DNA of 58,000 nucleotides from Cryptomeria japonica (taxonomy: Eukaryota; Streptophyta; Pinopsida; Cupressales; Cupressaceae): NCBI RefSeq assembly GCF_030272615.1, contig NC_081405.1, positions 650,049,420-650,107,419 on the forward strand, written 5' to 3'. A program made the translations under genes and the position numbers. Below, one piece after another: positions 23,328 through 36,169 of this stretch. Under the pieces are notes generated by a model. The model worked only from the letters and a program-made list of their open reading frames with translations. It searched no databases and had not been told where the DNA came from. Positions within the stretch are counted from its first letter, which is position 1, and each line of letters starts with the position of its first letter.

Positions 23328-24480
23328 TCAATTAGATGAAGAACTTCCTACAGGTGGAGCACTACTCTGCCCTTCTGGTGAAGCATCACTCTGTCCTGCC
23401 GGTGAAGCATTTGTTGGTTCTACTAGTGGAGGAGTATTCCCAATATTTAGATCAGCTTTTCCAATCCATTGTTTTGAGAATTCTTGCTTAACCTCTTCAA
23501 CTTTTTCTTTACCTTTCAAGCTAGAACTTTTGTTGTCTACCGATGTTCCTTTACTTCTACAAAATTTAGCAATATGCCCAATCTTGTTACATGCATAACA
23601 AGTTACATTAATTTTCTGAATAGCTTTCCCATAACCTATGCTAGTTTGTGTTCTGCATTGATTAGATAAATGTCCAAATCTTCCACAAACATAACATCTC
23701 ACATTCATTCTGTAGTTTTCAGAGTTGTGACCAACTTTGTTGCATTTAGAACATTGACCGATGGGTGTGTTGATATTCTGATAATTTCTAGATCTACATT
23801 CATTTTCTCTATGACCTATTACAGTTATAGCATTTTCCATTGAATTTATAAACATTAGGTTGTCTTACCGGTTTGTTGTGATGCTAAGTATTTGTAGTAC
23901 CGGAGCTTTCACCAACTTCAAATCCAATTCTAGAAGTGTCACCTTTATATTTTTGATTCTTTAGCAATGTACCAAGTTCCTCTAAGCTTTTCTTGAATTT
24001 TGCTTTTTGTTGATTTGCAGTTTCCAGTTCTCTTTCCAAGATTTCTTTTTGTCTCATCAATTCATTTGAGTCATTTTGCATATGCATCAGATCTGTCTTC
24101 AACATGTCATTTTCATAGCTAAGTCTTGTATTCTCATTTGCTACATCACTTAGTCTTCTGGTCAATTCTTCTTCATTCTTCTTCCTATCCTCAATTTCTT
24201 TGCAAAATCTCATAGTCATATCCTGCATTTCATTTTTTGTTCTCATGTTCTCTTGTTTCAACTTGCTTATCATATCATTAAGTGATTCCTTTTCATCATT
24301 CTCATTTTGTAATTTTTCACAAAGTTCTCTTCTCTTATTTCTTGCAACAGTAAAATTTTCTTGAAGTTCCTGAATGATATCCTGAGCTGCCCTTAAATCA
24401 TCTTCTAGTTTGATATTTTTCAATTTTTCTGCATCATAGTTTGTAAGAGCTCCTTCAAGTTGCTTCATCAGATTTTCCAT
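23328..24480 (-). pseudogene. Gag-like protein: long coiled coil plus CCHC zinc knuckles, frameshifted
   Basis: This would be the structural, RNA-binding protein of the copia-type element. The first ATG after the primer site is at 24480; the open frame extends slightly further up, but across the primer site. Residues 1 to about 190 are highly charged, heptad-rich coiled coil. After a stop near 23884 and a frameshift near 23850, the reading continues with zinc knuckles: CYVCGRFGHLSNQC and CYACNKIGHIAKFC are intact, CSKCNKVGHNSENY has lost its last Cys, and a further knuckle upstream (Cys pair, then GHRENEC) is split by the frameshift. The tail is rich in Ser, Pro and Ala. The first ~40 codons recur at 37780-37905 in the second element copy. 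No capsid domain is recognised with certainty; the Gag role is inferred from position and the knuckles. Confidence 0.7.
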
Positions 24481-24537
24481 CTTTACCGGTGACAAGATCT
24501 TCCTCAAGCTGTTAGGCTTTTGAAAATAGAGGACCAA

Positions 24538-24549
24538 GCTCTGATACCA
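24538..24549 (-). other. Primer-binding site (tRNA-iMet type)
   Basis: The minus strand reads TGGTATCAGAGC, the usual match to the 3' end of initiator tRNA-Met in plant copia elements. It lies two bases inside the LTR. Confidence 0.85.
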
Positions 24550-24551
24550 AT

Positions 24552-25339
24552 TGTTAGGGGCCCACAGATACTTAGAGGGGGGGGGGTGAATCAGTATCTA
24601 ACCGGAAAATAGAATTTCTTATCTTAAAACATGCAGAACATAATATAATAGTGTACTGGTATGCAAGAAATAATGCAATAAACAGAATCAAGTACATCCA
24701 CATGAAAAGTACACCATAACACAAGATGTTAATGAGGAAACCCGGTGTGGGAAAAACCTCGGTGGGATTTGTGACCCACAATATTCACTCACTGGCCAAT
24801 AAGAGAATATTACTTACAATAGGGGTCTACATATGCAGGAAGGCCAACTGCCTAGAGCTCACTGCTCAATGGGAAGTCTCACTGACTTACAATAAGGATT
24901 ATACAAATCCAATATCTTGTACTACTTTACAATAGCATCGTCAATGCTAGATTTAGTACCGGTTCCTGCTTTGTTCTTTACATATACCCCTTGACCTATA
25001 TTTCACACATTTGGTTTGCCTAATATTTTCCTTAATGCTTCTCCATCACATCACAAAATGTCTGCAATGATCTCTTTTATATATAAGAGTCATTTTACAA
25101 TTTGCCAAGTCATCTTACAATAATAAACAAAATATTATATAACAAAAATCCTGTCGGCCTTTGTACCGGTATACTTCCTTTCTTCTGTGTTGGTGTCGGT
25201 GTCCTGAGTGCTGGTGTGGAGTGTGATCTGCTAATGTCGGTATAATGTCTTTGCCGGTGCTATAGGATTGCAAGGTTGCCATCAATGATAAAACCTTCAA
25301 TCACATACAATGTCTCATTGGAGTGTGCATATGCCAACA
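24552..25339 (-). repeat. LTR of the copia-type element (5' LTR, 788 bp)
   Basis: It begins TGTTAGG on the plus strand and ends CCAACA, giving TG...CA ends with short inverted termini. The start lies two bases beyond the primer-binding site. A second related copy with the same two ends lies at 37977-38857. The partner 3' LTR would be left of base 1. Confidence 0.8.
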
Positions 25340-27603
25340 TTTGTTTCTTGTGCAAGTCTAAAACCAACCTCCTTAAAAATCAAAAACTTATTTTTTGGTG
25401 TTTTAAAACTGAACAAAACAAAATTTTCTTTCTTACAAGCTTAGGATCAGATTTTGTATTTGGTGCTCTAAAATTGAACAAAAAAACTTTGTTTATTGCA
25501 AGTTTAGGCTTAACTTTTTATTTGGTGCTTAAAATCAACAAGACAAAATTTATTTCTAGCATCAAACTTAAGCAAAAATTTACAATCCACATTTCAATTT
25601 TTGGTGCAAATAAAACTCACAATCCACTTGTTTCAAAATTTGTGCAAAGCGATTTTTCCTTCATACGTGCTTCAAATTAAGTTGACCAGGATTTTCAAAG
25701 TTCTAGTTTACTCAAAATTTTGCATTTGAAGTTAAAAAGAACACCATGATTGTTGGAACAATATCTCCAAATAGTTAAAACACATTGTGATGGCAAGTTA
25801 AAAAGAACAAGTGCATTTCATGTTTGGCACACTTGTGCAAAGAGTTGGTCGAGTGGTCCTACTTCTAACACACACTATCCTCTCCCTTGGCTTTCATGGT
25901 CCGAGGTGCAAGAGAAAAGTGTTAGTAATGCTCAAATTTTTATCTTTTTAAGAGAGGCCTGCCAAGAGACACATCACTCTTGGGAATGACCTCGCACAGT
26001 AAATCCTTCGAGCCACTATAGAAATCAGGTGAGTGCAAAAGCTGTAGCCTTGGGTATAGCTATTCCTATAGTGTAACTTGCCGAAAGGAAAACTGGGCCC
26101 CACCACAAGTTACAAGGCTCTTAAGTGAGTCACTGTAGAATGAACTTATGTCCAAATACATAAAAAATGACTAAACACCTTTAAGTAGTAGCCCACCCAT
26201 TCTATTGATTGAGAATATTTGAGATACAATTCAGTGCAAGAGCATAGATGGTTTTTCTCCCAAGATACTCACCATACATATTTCCTTGAGTAGAAACATA
26301 GCTTTTTGAAAAGTCACTTGTGGCTTGATAAAAGTGGTGACTCCCCCATCATAGGGATCATCTATTTGTTATGCTCATGCAAGAATTAGTATATCACATC
26401 CTTACCTACCAAAGTCGAAGAAATATCAAGATGTGGGTTGAGTTTATCACAACTAGCCATTTGACCTTAGGGATACAAAGTGTTTGAGGTGTCTTCATTT
26501 TAGTCAAGACCAAGTACAATTTGAGCCGACTTCAGGCTTTGGAAAGAAAAGCACCTAAAATACACTTAAAGGAAAGGGTCATAAAAAGTCCAAAGATTGG
26601 GTTGATCTAGACCCATACTCATTTGTGCCTTTTAAGGCAACATTCTTGTGTTTGTGTGCTTGCTTTGTTTTCTTGTTAAAGAAGATTCAAAAATCAATTC
26701 CAAAACAAGTGTTCATCCAACCAAACATCTTTCAAAACAACCAAAAGATCAACAACAACAAAGTATCAAAATTTATGACCATTCTTCACATCTTGCGAAA
26801 GAAGAATCGTCATCAGAACATCAACTTGAAAAGAAGAGCATTGAGCTCAAAGGCTTTGATCAAAAGGAGTAAATTCTTCTATCTCAATAGACAAATCTTT
26901 TTGTCTCATAGAGTTTTTCTATGTCACATGCATCTCTACCTTCAAGGAAAAACAAACGAATTTGATTCAGAATCATTAAACCGTAGAGCTTATATGCAAT
27001 ATAGAGCTTTGAGTTATCACAAAAACCAAGGAGGCAAGATTAATCCCAACTTCTTCCCAAACGATTGTATCACATACACCATAACTCGAGAAATGCCACC
27101 AACGCCCAAAAGGGAAGAGGTAGAATTTATTCCATTTGTGACACAAAGCTTTTATTGAAGTTAAAACATTTCATGCATTATCTCACTCATACATCATCAC
27201 TTCATCATCAATCCATTCCAACTCTCAAAACATTAAGAGGTTCTTATCCTAAACTCTCTTTTAGATATTGCTTGAATAAAACACATCCCATCACTTTTTA
27301 GATTGTTTCTACATTTAGGATAAGCTCATCCTAAGAGACACATCTACGTAGGTTAAAACTAGTTTATGAGTGAATCCTCTCATTACTAGGTAGTTAAATC
27401 TATAACACATCTCAGATTTTTCTACACCTTATCACATCAAACCTTATCAAACAAACAAGCAATTCAAAGAAGGAATTTTGGTCACCTCTACCTTTTAAGT
27501 GCTAGAGATCCACATGCAACACAATTCACCAACCATCAATCTTTCATTTCATCAACAACTCATCATCATTTTCACCCAACTTCAATAAAGACTCATAAGC
27601 AAA
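25340..27603 (+). other. Leader/LTR-like region ahead of the plus-strand Tat element
   Basis: No gene is supported here. A sequence at 26335-26351 (TGGTGACTCCCCCATCA) is a candidate primer-binding site sharing TGGTGACTC with that of the giant element, so 25340-26331 may be the remains of a 5' LTR. I found no matching copy after the integrase, so the LTR cannot be bounded. Bases 26352-27603 would be untranslated leader; open frames in it (for example 26625-27158) have no recognisable content. Confidence 0.35.
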
Positions 27604-29150
27604 ATGGCTCAAACCCGATTACAGTCAAGGCAATGAGAAATAGAAATTGAAGAAGAAGAGGAGGAAAATATCAATGAATTTCAAGAAGCACTTGGAGGAA
27701 ATGCGAATGACGAAAGCCCAAGTACTCCTACTCCTGTAACAATAGAAAGGGCCCAACATAACCCTCTCTTTAGCAAACTTTTTGACAAAATACTCAAGAG
27801 CAATGCAGATGCTCACTTTTTAAAGCTCGCTCAAGAAGGAGCCAAGCTCCCCTCTAACTTTGATCTTGCCCAATTAAGACAAGCATCAGAATGACAAAGT
27901 CACCATGAAGAAGAAAGAGGTAGAGATCCCATCAGATATAATATTCCTCGAGGTAACCCACCACCTCCTCCTCCAAATGAAATGGAGATGTTGTGGAAAC
28001 AAGTTGAAAATTTCGTCCAACAACTTCATAGTGGTGTAAAAACCAACCAATTCTCACTCAATGACATATGTCCCTATCCCTTTGATAGAAATCTTTATAT
28101 GCCACCCTTTCCACAGGGATTCGAAACACCAACATTCAAAAAATATAGAGGAAAGGGAGATCCTCATGATCATGTCTGAGAATTTCATTTAGCTTGCCTC
28201 GAAGTGGCATATGAGGACACATACCTAATGCGAATTTTTCCCCAAAGCTTGGGAGGAACAACCACATCATGGTTTTCCCGATGACCAGGTGGCATTAGGA
28301 CCTTTGAAGAGCTAATTCAGAAGTTCTTGGCACATTACTCTCATAACATTGAACGTGACATCACCACGGGTGATCTGTGTAACACTAAACAAAAACCAGG
28401 TGAACTATTCTCAGTATTCTTGTAATGATGGCGTCAAATGTCTAGCAGACGTTCTCTTCAGTTACCTAAACAAGAACTAGTGGAAATATTTATTTCCAAC
28501 TTAAACGAAGAAATGGAATTTCACCTGGATGTCAAAGACATAGACTCTTTTAATGACATGATCACCAAGGGCTTGAAATGTGAGCGAGCCCTCATTAAGA
28601 AAGGACTTATCAAAATCTATAATGAACCAAAGCATGGTCCTCGCCCATGCTTCAATAGTGACAAACCAAGCTTCTGGAACAAAAACAAAAACATCATCAA
28701 TGATGGGGTTGTGGATGCCAGAACTATCAAAAGTGCACAGCTTGTGGTTCGATTTGCAGGACAAAATCCCCCACCTCAGACTAACACAAATGTTCCTTCA
28801 AATCAAGGTCGCATCACATCTCATGATGAACCCAGACCTCGTCAACAAAAACAAAAATGAACATACACTCCCTTAGGGGAACCCATCGAAATAGTGTTGT
28901 GACAACTGGTTTCTCAAAATTTGGTAACTCTACCTAAAACATCAAACTATGAACCTCAATTCAAACCTACATGGTGGAGGGATATTGAACATTGTGATTT
29001 CCATCAAGGGAGAGGACACAAGACAAGTAATTGTCACAGATTGAAAGATCTTATCCAGGATCTTATTGATTGAGGTGAAATTGAAATCAAAGGGAATGAC
29101 CCAAAAACAACAAACAATGATCATCTGATGTTAAAAAATCCACTTCCATC
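27604..29150 (+). pseudogene. Gag of the plus-strand Tat element
   Basis: Begins at ATG 27604 (MAQTRLQSRQ, then a stop). The same frame continues through scattered stops to about 28860 and picks up again to about 29150. N-terminal acidic stretch; Pro-rich PRGNPPPPPPNEME; then the retrotransposon Gag core with FKKYRGKGDPHDHV, FLAHYSHNIERD and LPKQELVEIFISNLNEEM. Near 28990-29045, CDFHQGRGHKTSNC followed by HRLKDLI matches the short Cys/His motif typical of Tat-group Gag tails. Capsid and RNA-binding roles follow from the family; the copy is inactive. Confidence 0.8.
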
Positions 29151-29600
29151 ACAAGATCAAAGGGGTCCTTCCACTTCCAGGAGAGGCACTGATACCACTG
29201 ATTATACACAGACTGTGTATAATTATACTATAAATCACCTATATGATGGCCAATGAACAAATTGCAACTATAACCATAAAAAATCCTAGCTCCAATTGCA
29301 ATGTTGTTACACGTCACGGCAAGGTTACCATAAAGGCAGCTCCACAAGGCACCACCTCCATACCAAAGTAGTACAATCTTGTGGAACAATTAGACAGAAT
29401 GCCTGCACTTATATCCATTTTAGAGCTATTGCGCCTATCTCCATCTCATAAAACAATCTTGGATCAAGCTCTCCAAGAGGCATCAGTCCCCACAAACCTG
29501 AATATAGACCAATTTCAAGCCATGGTTGGAAGTCTAAAGTCATCCCCTTGTCTCACTTTTTTCGAAAGTGACAACTCTTCCTTCTAGCAACCTCATAACA

Positions 29601-30000
29601 CCTCACTACACATTGAAAGATTTATCAACCAACATAGGATCAAGCGAGTCTTGATCAACAATGGAGTACGCCTGAATATTTGTACACTGCTGTTGGTCAT
29701 AGTGTTGGGATATGCCATAGAATCAATGGATCCCCATCAGAAGATCACAATCAAAGCCTATGATGATGCAGAGCATTCCTCCAAAGGAGCGGTGGTACTA
29801 CCAATCCAAGTGGGCCCTGTGGTGAAGCATATCATCTGTTAGATTCTAGACCTTCCTCTGCCATACAATCTATTGTTAGGAAGACCTTGGATACATGCCA
29901 TGCAAGCCATTCCAACTACCTACCATCAATGTATCAAGTTCCCACATAACAGTGTAGAGATCACAATCCTGGGCGATGCAAATCCCTTTGCATATTGTCA
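29601..30000 (+). pseudogene. Aspartic protease region of the plus-strand Tat element
   Basis: RVLINNGVRLNICT stands where V-L-I-D-x-G-A is expected, so the catalytic Asp has become Asn. Downstream, YNLLLGRPWIHAMQAIPTTY is the conserved retropepsin flank (LLGRPW-H). One in-frame stop lies between the two blocks (near 29840). Inactive. Confidence 0.7.
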
Positions 30001-31640
30001 TAATATTAGTCATCAACCAGAGATTGCCGTTCCTAACAATAGAGAAGCCATTTCCTCCACATCATATATAAGTCTAGCCTCTCTTGCCTGTTCAAACACC
30101 ACTATACCCAAGCAAGAAAAGCTTAAGATGAAAATAGCAGAGGAAGGTCCTAGGGAATACAACTTAAGTCAACTCTTTTGTGTGGGACAAATGCGCACTT
30201 CTCCTAGAACACATGGCAAACCACAACAGTTACTTCAGCAACCACTGATCACGTCAGTATGTGCTTTGATGCCTTTCATCCTTGGGAAGAGTCAATAAGA
30301 AGAAACCAAAGATGAGGACTTAGCATAATGGATCTATAAAGATCCCATCACCACTGATATGCCGCAAGCTACACTTCCCACAGATCAATATGGCAAAGGC
30401 CTCCTCATTATGGAAAGAATGGGTTATGATGGTCAGGATGCTTTGGGATCTTGCAAACAAGGATGACATGAACCACTGCTGCCAGAATTAAAGCCCAAAG
30501 ATAATATAGGCCTAGGCTTTCAAAAGGTGATCTTTCTTAAGCTCGGATTGAAAGGAAAACCCAACAAACTGCTATATCAGTTTATTGAAAAGAGGACACT
30601 TTTCATTATCAAAGCAGCATCAAACACCATCACAACTGCCCCACCGAAGCCTGAAATCCCAACACAACCATCTACAATGCCAATCATCCCACCAAACAAA
30701 CTAGTAATCCCATTAGCAGTAGCAATAACATCAATAGAACCATTAGCAACACCAACTGTATAGCAACATCTACAACACCAGTAGTTCCAATAGAAGCAAT
30801 AGAGTCAACACTACCGATACTACCCGTATTAGATTCTTTGATCCCCATCATCCTTCCTACAACACCAATCATTTCATCTATAAAGGTACATCAATTGATC
30901 ACACCTGCAGTATTTAACACAAAGGACATCCCAGTATGGTATAGTAATTGAATGCTAGAAAGTGATTCAGAGATAGACTCACATGAATGGGAATTTGATT
31001 CCATTTAGCTTAATACTTCAGATGAGGAAGACACATCGATACCTCCACCCCACAAAGACATCCCTGTTTAGAAAGAAGCACAGATAAAGACCTCTTGGGT
31101 TCCTGAGCTGGAAACTTCTTCCACAGATCCTACATCACATCCTATGCCTGATTCTGACAGGGAGAGTACCATCAATGACCTTCACCATAACGTCTTAACC
31201 CTCATTGATACATCTAATGAACTTAACCCAATCGATGAAGTAATGCCCATTATCCATCCTGAACTCATCGAATGGAACCAACCAAATCCCCCATGTCTTG
31301 ACCTCTTCCAAAACAATGAGGCCATCATTGACTTTTTGGAATTAAGGGATAACCTGCCAAGCGGGGATCACAAAGCTGGATTCGCCATAGAACTTAATAG
31401 CGCAGCATACTTCGCGGTGGATGCCAAACCTTTTAGCTACAAAAATATAACAATAAAACATGGATCTTCTAGTGAAAACCACACCATGGCACTGTTAGAT
31501 CCCATAAAAGTAAAAAGAAAGAGCGTATCCAATGGTGAAAACCTCTCTGAGGTGCCTGAGGATGAAAGGTTTGACATCCTTCCTTGTAGCACACAATGGG
31601 AATGATCAACGATTCTCATCAAAGAAACAAAGAATACAAT
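30001..31640 (+). pseudogene. Protease-RT spacer of the plus-strand Tat element
   Basis: Broken reading frames linking protease to RT. A Pro/Thr/Ile-rich low-complexity run lies at 30620-30900 (repeated ACC/ATC-type triplets). An acidic segment at 31144-31605 with no recognised domain is the longest open piece (153 codons). A frame change falls between these two parts. Confidence 0.5.
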
Positions 31641-31689
31641 GTGGGGACTTCTGAAACTCCTCACCTCATACATATGGCATCTCTTCTAA

Positions 31690-33030
31690 CTCCAGAGGAA
31701 TAGCCTAAATTTGTAGAGTTTTTTCAAAAGCATCAGATCAACTTTGCATGGTCATATGTAGACATGCCTAGTCGTGATCCAGATTTAGTCATGCATCACC
31801 TCACCATAGCAGAAGGAGCCAAACCTGTCAAGTAGAAGCTTCGTAAGATGCATCCTTAGATTGTAGTACTAGTCAAAGTAGAACTCAAGAAACTTCTGGA
31901 TGTTGGTTTCATTAGTCGGTAAACCAAATAGGGGCATCCACATTTGTATTAACTTCAAAGATCTGAATAAGGCATTTCCTAAGGATGACTTCCCCCTACC
32001 AAACATCGACATCATAGTGGACCTAATAGCAGGACATGCCATGCTTTCACTCATGGATGGCTTTTCATGGTATAATCAGATAAAGATCACACCAGAGGAT
32101 CAACATAAGATAGCCTTCACATGTCCATGGGGCACATACTGCTGGAATGTAATGCCTTTCAGTCTAAAGAATGCAAGAGCAACCTATCAACAAGCAATGA
32201 CCACCATCTTCCATGACATGATGCATACTATGATGGAAGATTATGTTGATGACTTACTAGCAAAATCACTCACTAGAGAAGGTCATCTAGACATATTAGA
32301 TAAAATCTTTGATAGACTGGAACAATACCATGTTCGACTCAACCCAAAGAAATGTGTCTTTGGAGTAGCCTCCAGGAAGCTTCTAGGATACATTGTCTCA
32401 AGAAAAGGTATTGAGGTTGAGCCAACAAAGGTAAAAGCAATCATGGACATGCCACCACCAAAGAATATTAGTCAGCTAAGGACATTACAAGGATGGCTAC
32501 AATCCATTCGAAGATTCATTGCACAACTGGTAGATAAGTGTCACCCCTTTACACATCTGCTACACAAAAACATCTGCTTTCAATGGGATGCCAGATGCCA
32601 GCAAGCATTCCAAATGCTAAAAGATTATCTCATGAATATGCTATTGTTGATCCCACCAGATCCAAGTAGACCTTTGTTACTCTATATATCAGCAACAAGT
32701 ACAACATTGGGTGTACTACTGGCACAACATAATGCCGAAGGGAAAGAATGTGTTGTTTACTACATCTCTCGCACACTAGTTGGCTATGAACTCAATTACA
32801 CACCTATTGAGCGAGCTTGCCTAGCAGTAATCTTGGCAGCCACTAAAATGAGGCACTATCTATTAACACACAAGGTAAAACTCATTTCAAAGATTGATCC
32901 ACTCAAGTATTTACTCAGCAAAGAAGCATTGATAGGTTGCTTGGCCAAATGGGTGATGATTCTTAGTAAATTTGACATCGAGTATGTGGACCGTAAAGTT
33001 ATCAAAGGACAAGTCATTGCAGATCAGTTG
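31690..33030 (+). pseudogene. Reverse transcriptase and degenerate gypsy RNase H (plus-strand Tat element)
   Basis: The N-terminal part (31690-31920) is broken by stops but reads AEGAKPVK and VELKKLLDVGFI. The rest is open from 31900: INFKDLNKAFPKDDFPLP, SLMDGFSWYNQIKI, PFSLKNARATYQQAM and an intact active site EDYVDDLL (residues 115-118). The following RNase H (about 32580-33030) has LLLYISATSTTLGVLLAQ, lacking the catalytic Asp, as in the giant element and as known for Tat elements that carry a second RNase H. Confidence 0.85.
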
Positions 33031-33114
33031 GCCGATGCACCCCTCATAGGCAATCATCCTCTAATTTCAAATTTTCTGGATGAAGAGATATTCATGATCA
33101 CAACAGCACAACCA

Positions 33115-33522
33115 TGGAAACTCTACTTTGATGGTTCATACACTAGGCATGGCTTGGGGGCAGGCATTCTGTTTATCACACCTCAAGATGATAGCATCCT
33201 AAAGTCTTACAGGCTCACATTTCCATGCACAAATAACATAGAAAAATATGAGGCCTTGATCATAGGACTCAGGCTAGCCGTGTAATGGAAATTACAAGAA
33301 CTACGAGTATATGGAGACTCACAACTAGTCATTCAACAAGCAACACATGAATATCAGACTAAAGATGACAAGCTCATGCCATACAAGAAAATAGTGGACA
33401 AATTAAAGGTATCATTTACTACTATCACCTTTGAGCAAATATCGAGAGATCAGAATTGAGTTGCTGACGCTATGGCTACCATCGCATCTCTCCTAGATCT
33501 TCCACAGAATTCAACACACTAA
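33115..33522 (+). pseudogene. Archaeal-type RNase H (plus-strand Tat element)
   Basis: WKLYFDGSYTRHGLGAG supplies the first Asp; YGDSQLVIQQ and VADAMATIA supply the third and fourth acidic positions. The second acidic position reads Lys (NNIEKYEAL, where E-Y-E-A-L follows an Ala in the family), an apparent Glu-to-Lys change. Stops occur at 33283 and near 33460. It lies after the gypsy RNase H and before integrase, the usual Tat position. Confidence 0.8.
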
Positions 33523-33699
33523 GAGTTCTTGGTAGAACAACTTTGGATCCCTGCTTATGATATCCCCAAATCCGAGATGATATGTCACCTTGTCGGTTCC
33601 GAATCCCCATGGTGCGGTGAATTCTACACTTATCTCTACAATCACACCCTTCCTCCTAACCATTCGAATAACCAACATAAAACCTTCATTCGCCAAACT

Positions 33700-34860
33700 G
33701 CTTGATATACCATTATCATCGGAACCCTATACCGACATAGTCTTGATAGTACTCTCCTTTGATGTCTAGAATTGGATGAGATAACAAAGGCCTTGGAAGA
33801 GGTACATGAAGGAATTTGTGGAACTCATGCAAGTGGTCCGTCACTAGCTAAGAAACTCTTGCGCAATGGATACTATTGGCCATCTATGGAAAAAGACTCC
33901 TACTACTTTATTAGGAAGTGCAAGAAATGCCAAGTTCATGGAGACCTAATACATGCACCAGCACAAGAATTGCAACCAATCACAACACCATGGCCTTTTT
34001 GTCAATGGGGCCTTGACATTATGGGTAAAATCCATCCATCTTCATCCAATGGCCATAAATTCATTATTACTACCACCAAATACTTCACAAAGTGGATCAA
34101 AGCTATTCCACTTACCTAAGTTACCAGCAAGCAAATCCTCTCATTCATCCTCAATTACATCATCTGTCGGTATGGTGTACCCATGTCCATCATCACAGAT
34201 AATGGTCTTCCTTTCAAGAATCAAGATGTCTGTGAACTCTACGAGAAATTTCACATCCAACACCGCTTTTCCACTCTTTGTTACCCACAAGGCAATGGTC
34301 AGGCCAAAGCATCAAACAAGAACATATTAAGAATCCTAAAGAAGATAGTCAATGATGTCGATCGTGATTGGCATGTTCAATTGAATCTAGTACTATGGGC
34401 ATATCGAACTAGCATTCAAACCCCTATAGGCACAAATCCATACTCATTAGTCTATGATGCAGAAGTTATTTTACCTATCGAGGTTGAGATCCCATCACTA
34501 TGGGTTTCCTTGCACAATCTCATCGATGATGAAGCATACAGAGTATCCCGTCTTTAGGACTTAGAGCTACTTGATGAGAAGCGACAAGCTGCATACAATC
34601 ACCTCAAAGCCTATCAGTAGTGCATGAGTAGAAGTTATAATCATTGAGTTAAGCCTTGTACATTCAAGGTAGGTGATCTTGTTCTTCGAGAATATCCTTG
34701 TAACCAACCCAACCGAGAACATCAAGGAAAGTTTGAATCAAATTGGTTGGGTGCATATGTTGTCACTGCTGTATTTGGGTCCGGGGTATATCAGTTGGCT
34801 ACGTCAGAAGGAGAACCTCTAGCATATTCGATCAACAACATGCACCTTAAATGATTTTAC
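33700..34860 (+). pseudogene. Integrase (plus-strand Tat element)
   Basis: The zinc-binding H-H-C-C set is complete (EVHEGICGTHASG ... RKCKKCQ). Core: WGLDIMGKI (first Asp), SIITDNGLPF (second Asp), then Lys in NGQAKASNK, exactly 35 residues after the second Asp, where Glu is required. Stops at 34118 and 34555. A C-terminal tail with LVLREYPCNQPN and GPYVV-like wording runs to about 34850. Inactive. Confidence 0.85.
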
Positions 34861-36169
34861 ACCTAAAAATATATACAGAGCATCAAGCTCCCATATATAC
34901 TAGCAAAAATACCAAAAACATCCAGATAAATGACCTGAAGAAAATACAAAAAAAAAATAAAAAATCAAAAGAGTAAGAGAAAAATCATGCATCCAAACGG
35001 TGAACAACCACTCTGGTGGCACCTTGGGTAAGTATGATGGTGAAAACCTGGCAAATAGGCACCACTCATAAAGGCTATGGCTCCATTGTCTTTCAGACTT
35101 GTTGCGATCACATCTACTTCATACATACATCCATCCATCTAAAACCACAGCTTGTTATTAATTTGTAATTAAGAAAGTATTCCATGCATCTTGCATCTCA
35201 CTTTTTCATAGTCATGTCTAAACTAGGGGCAATGCCCTTAACCTATTGATGGCAGTGGATTTTGCATTACTTGTGATTCATTGGGGTCTTCATCCAAAAC
35301 TATCTCACAAAATCAAAAAAACATTAGAAAACATCAAAAATCAATCAAAAACATGGCAACACATTGTACATACTCATCCAAGCAGATACCAAGCAAACAT
35401 TGAACAAAATACTCACACAATGATCACTTCTCAAAATTGACCAAAACAACTGACATCAACAATCAAACTGTCTTCAACAAGGATGCATCCTTCCTTACCA
35501 AAACAAAGACAAAATGACGTTTTCTTTGACTAGAAAATTGTGTTAAGCTATCATATACTTGGTTGATTTGTGAGTAATTCATTCATTTATCTGTATCAAG
35601 ATCTTTCTGCATTGTTTGTGTATCTTCTATGCATTATTCCAATGAAGTTTCGGGGCATGTACTAATGGTGTCTACGTGGGAAGTTCACTAAGCTACGTGA
35701 TCTTATGCAAAATGTAGTCATAGATCATTACAGCTTGCTGACTATAGTGTATACCTTGATCATATGAGCATGAACCATTACCAAGGATCCATATTCTTTA
35801 TTCTTTATGTCCATACTATTTGCTTGCAGGTGCGAATGCTCTTTCTTTGGTTCCTCCTACCTCATCCAAATTGGATAAAGGTTTTATCTCTTATTAACGT
35901 ATGAACTTGTCTCAGGATATGATCAATTCAAGATCAAGGAGGATGATCCAAGTCATGCATAAATGGAGATGATCCTTGTCTATTCCACAAGCAATACTCT
36001 GGTCGACTTGACCCATTATATCAAGTCATTTGTATTAACTTCCTATATCAAAATCCATGTAAGAACTACCCAAGTCATCTTGAATCATTATGTCAAGATG
36101 CTTGTATTTTCTTATAAAATTTTAAAAGCTCAATGATGAAAATAAAGCACTATGGATCGTCATTTCATC
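34861..36169 (+). other. 3' non-coding region after the Tat integrase
   Basis: No gene seen. A short purine-rich ACTAGGGGCAA at about 35222-35233 followed by TGCCC could be a polypurine tract and LTR start, but no second copy of the following sequence was found. The 64-codon open frame at 35246 is not convincing. Confidence 0.35.

Larger units (their letters stand above)
1..25339 (-). mobile_element. Older Ty1/copia-type LTR retrotransposon, 5' part, interrupted by a giant gypsy element
   Basis: The element reads right to left: LTR (24552-25339), a 12-base match to the initiator-tRNA-Met primer site, a coiled-coil and zinc-knuckle Gag-like ORF, then a long ORF of unknown function leaving the window at base 1. 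Bases 2420-22257 are a later insertion. The copia assignment rests on the primer site TGGTATCAGAGC and on LTR wording around 24725-24780 (complement of a GGTTTTTCCC...CCGGGTTT block) that also occurs in the copia element at 43463-50322. No protease, integrase or reverse transcriptase is seen before the left edge, so it may be non-autonomous or have pol further left. Confidence 0.75.
26335..34860 (+). mobile_element. Decayed Tat-type Ty3/gypsy retrotransposon (plus strand)
   Basis: Internal region of a gypsy element in the order gag, protease, spacer, RT, gypsy RNase H remnant, archaeal-type RNase H, integrase. This is the arrangement usual for Tat elements. It carries many stops and at least two frame changes (between 28860 and 29381, and between 30760 and 31144). 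LTRs are not resolved on either side. It is more damaged than the giant element, suggesting greater age. Confidence 0.8.

Noticed and set aside
24580-24597. Poly-G run in both copia-type LTRs (also near 38002) as a possible G-quadruplex
   Set aside because: A single G run without further G tracts in reach; its length probably varies by slippage or sequencing error.
26625-27158. 177-codon plus-strand frame before gag
   Set aside because: No recognisable domain. It lies in the expected untranslated leader, and its overlapping second frame is equally open.
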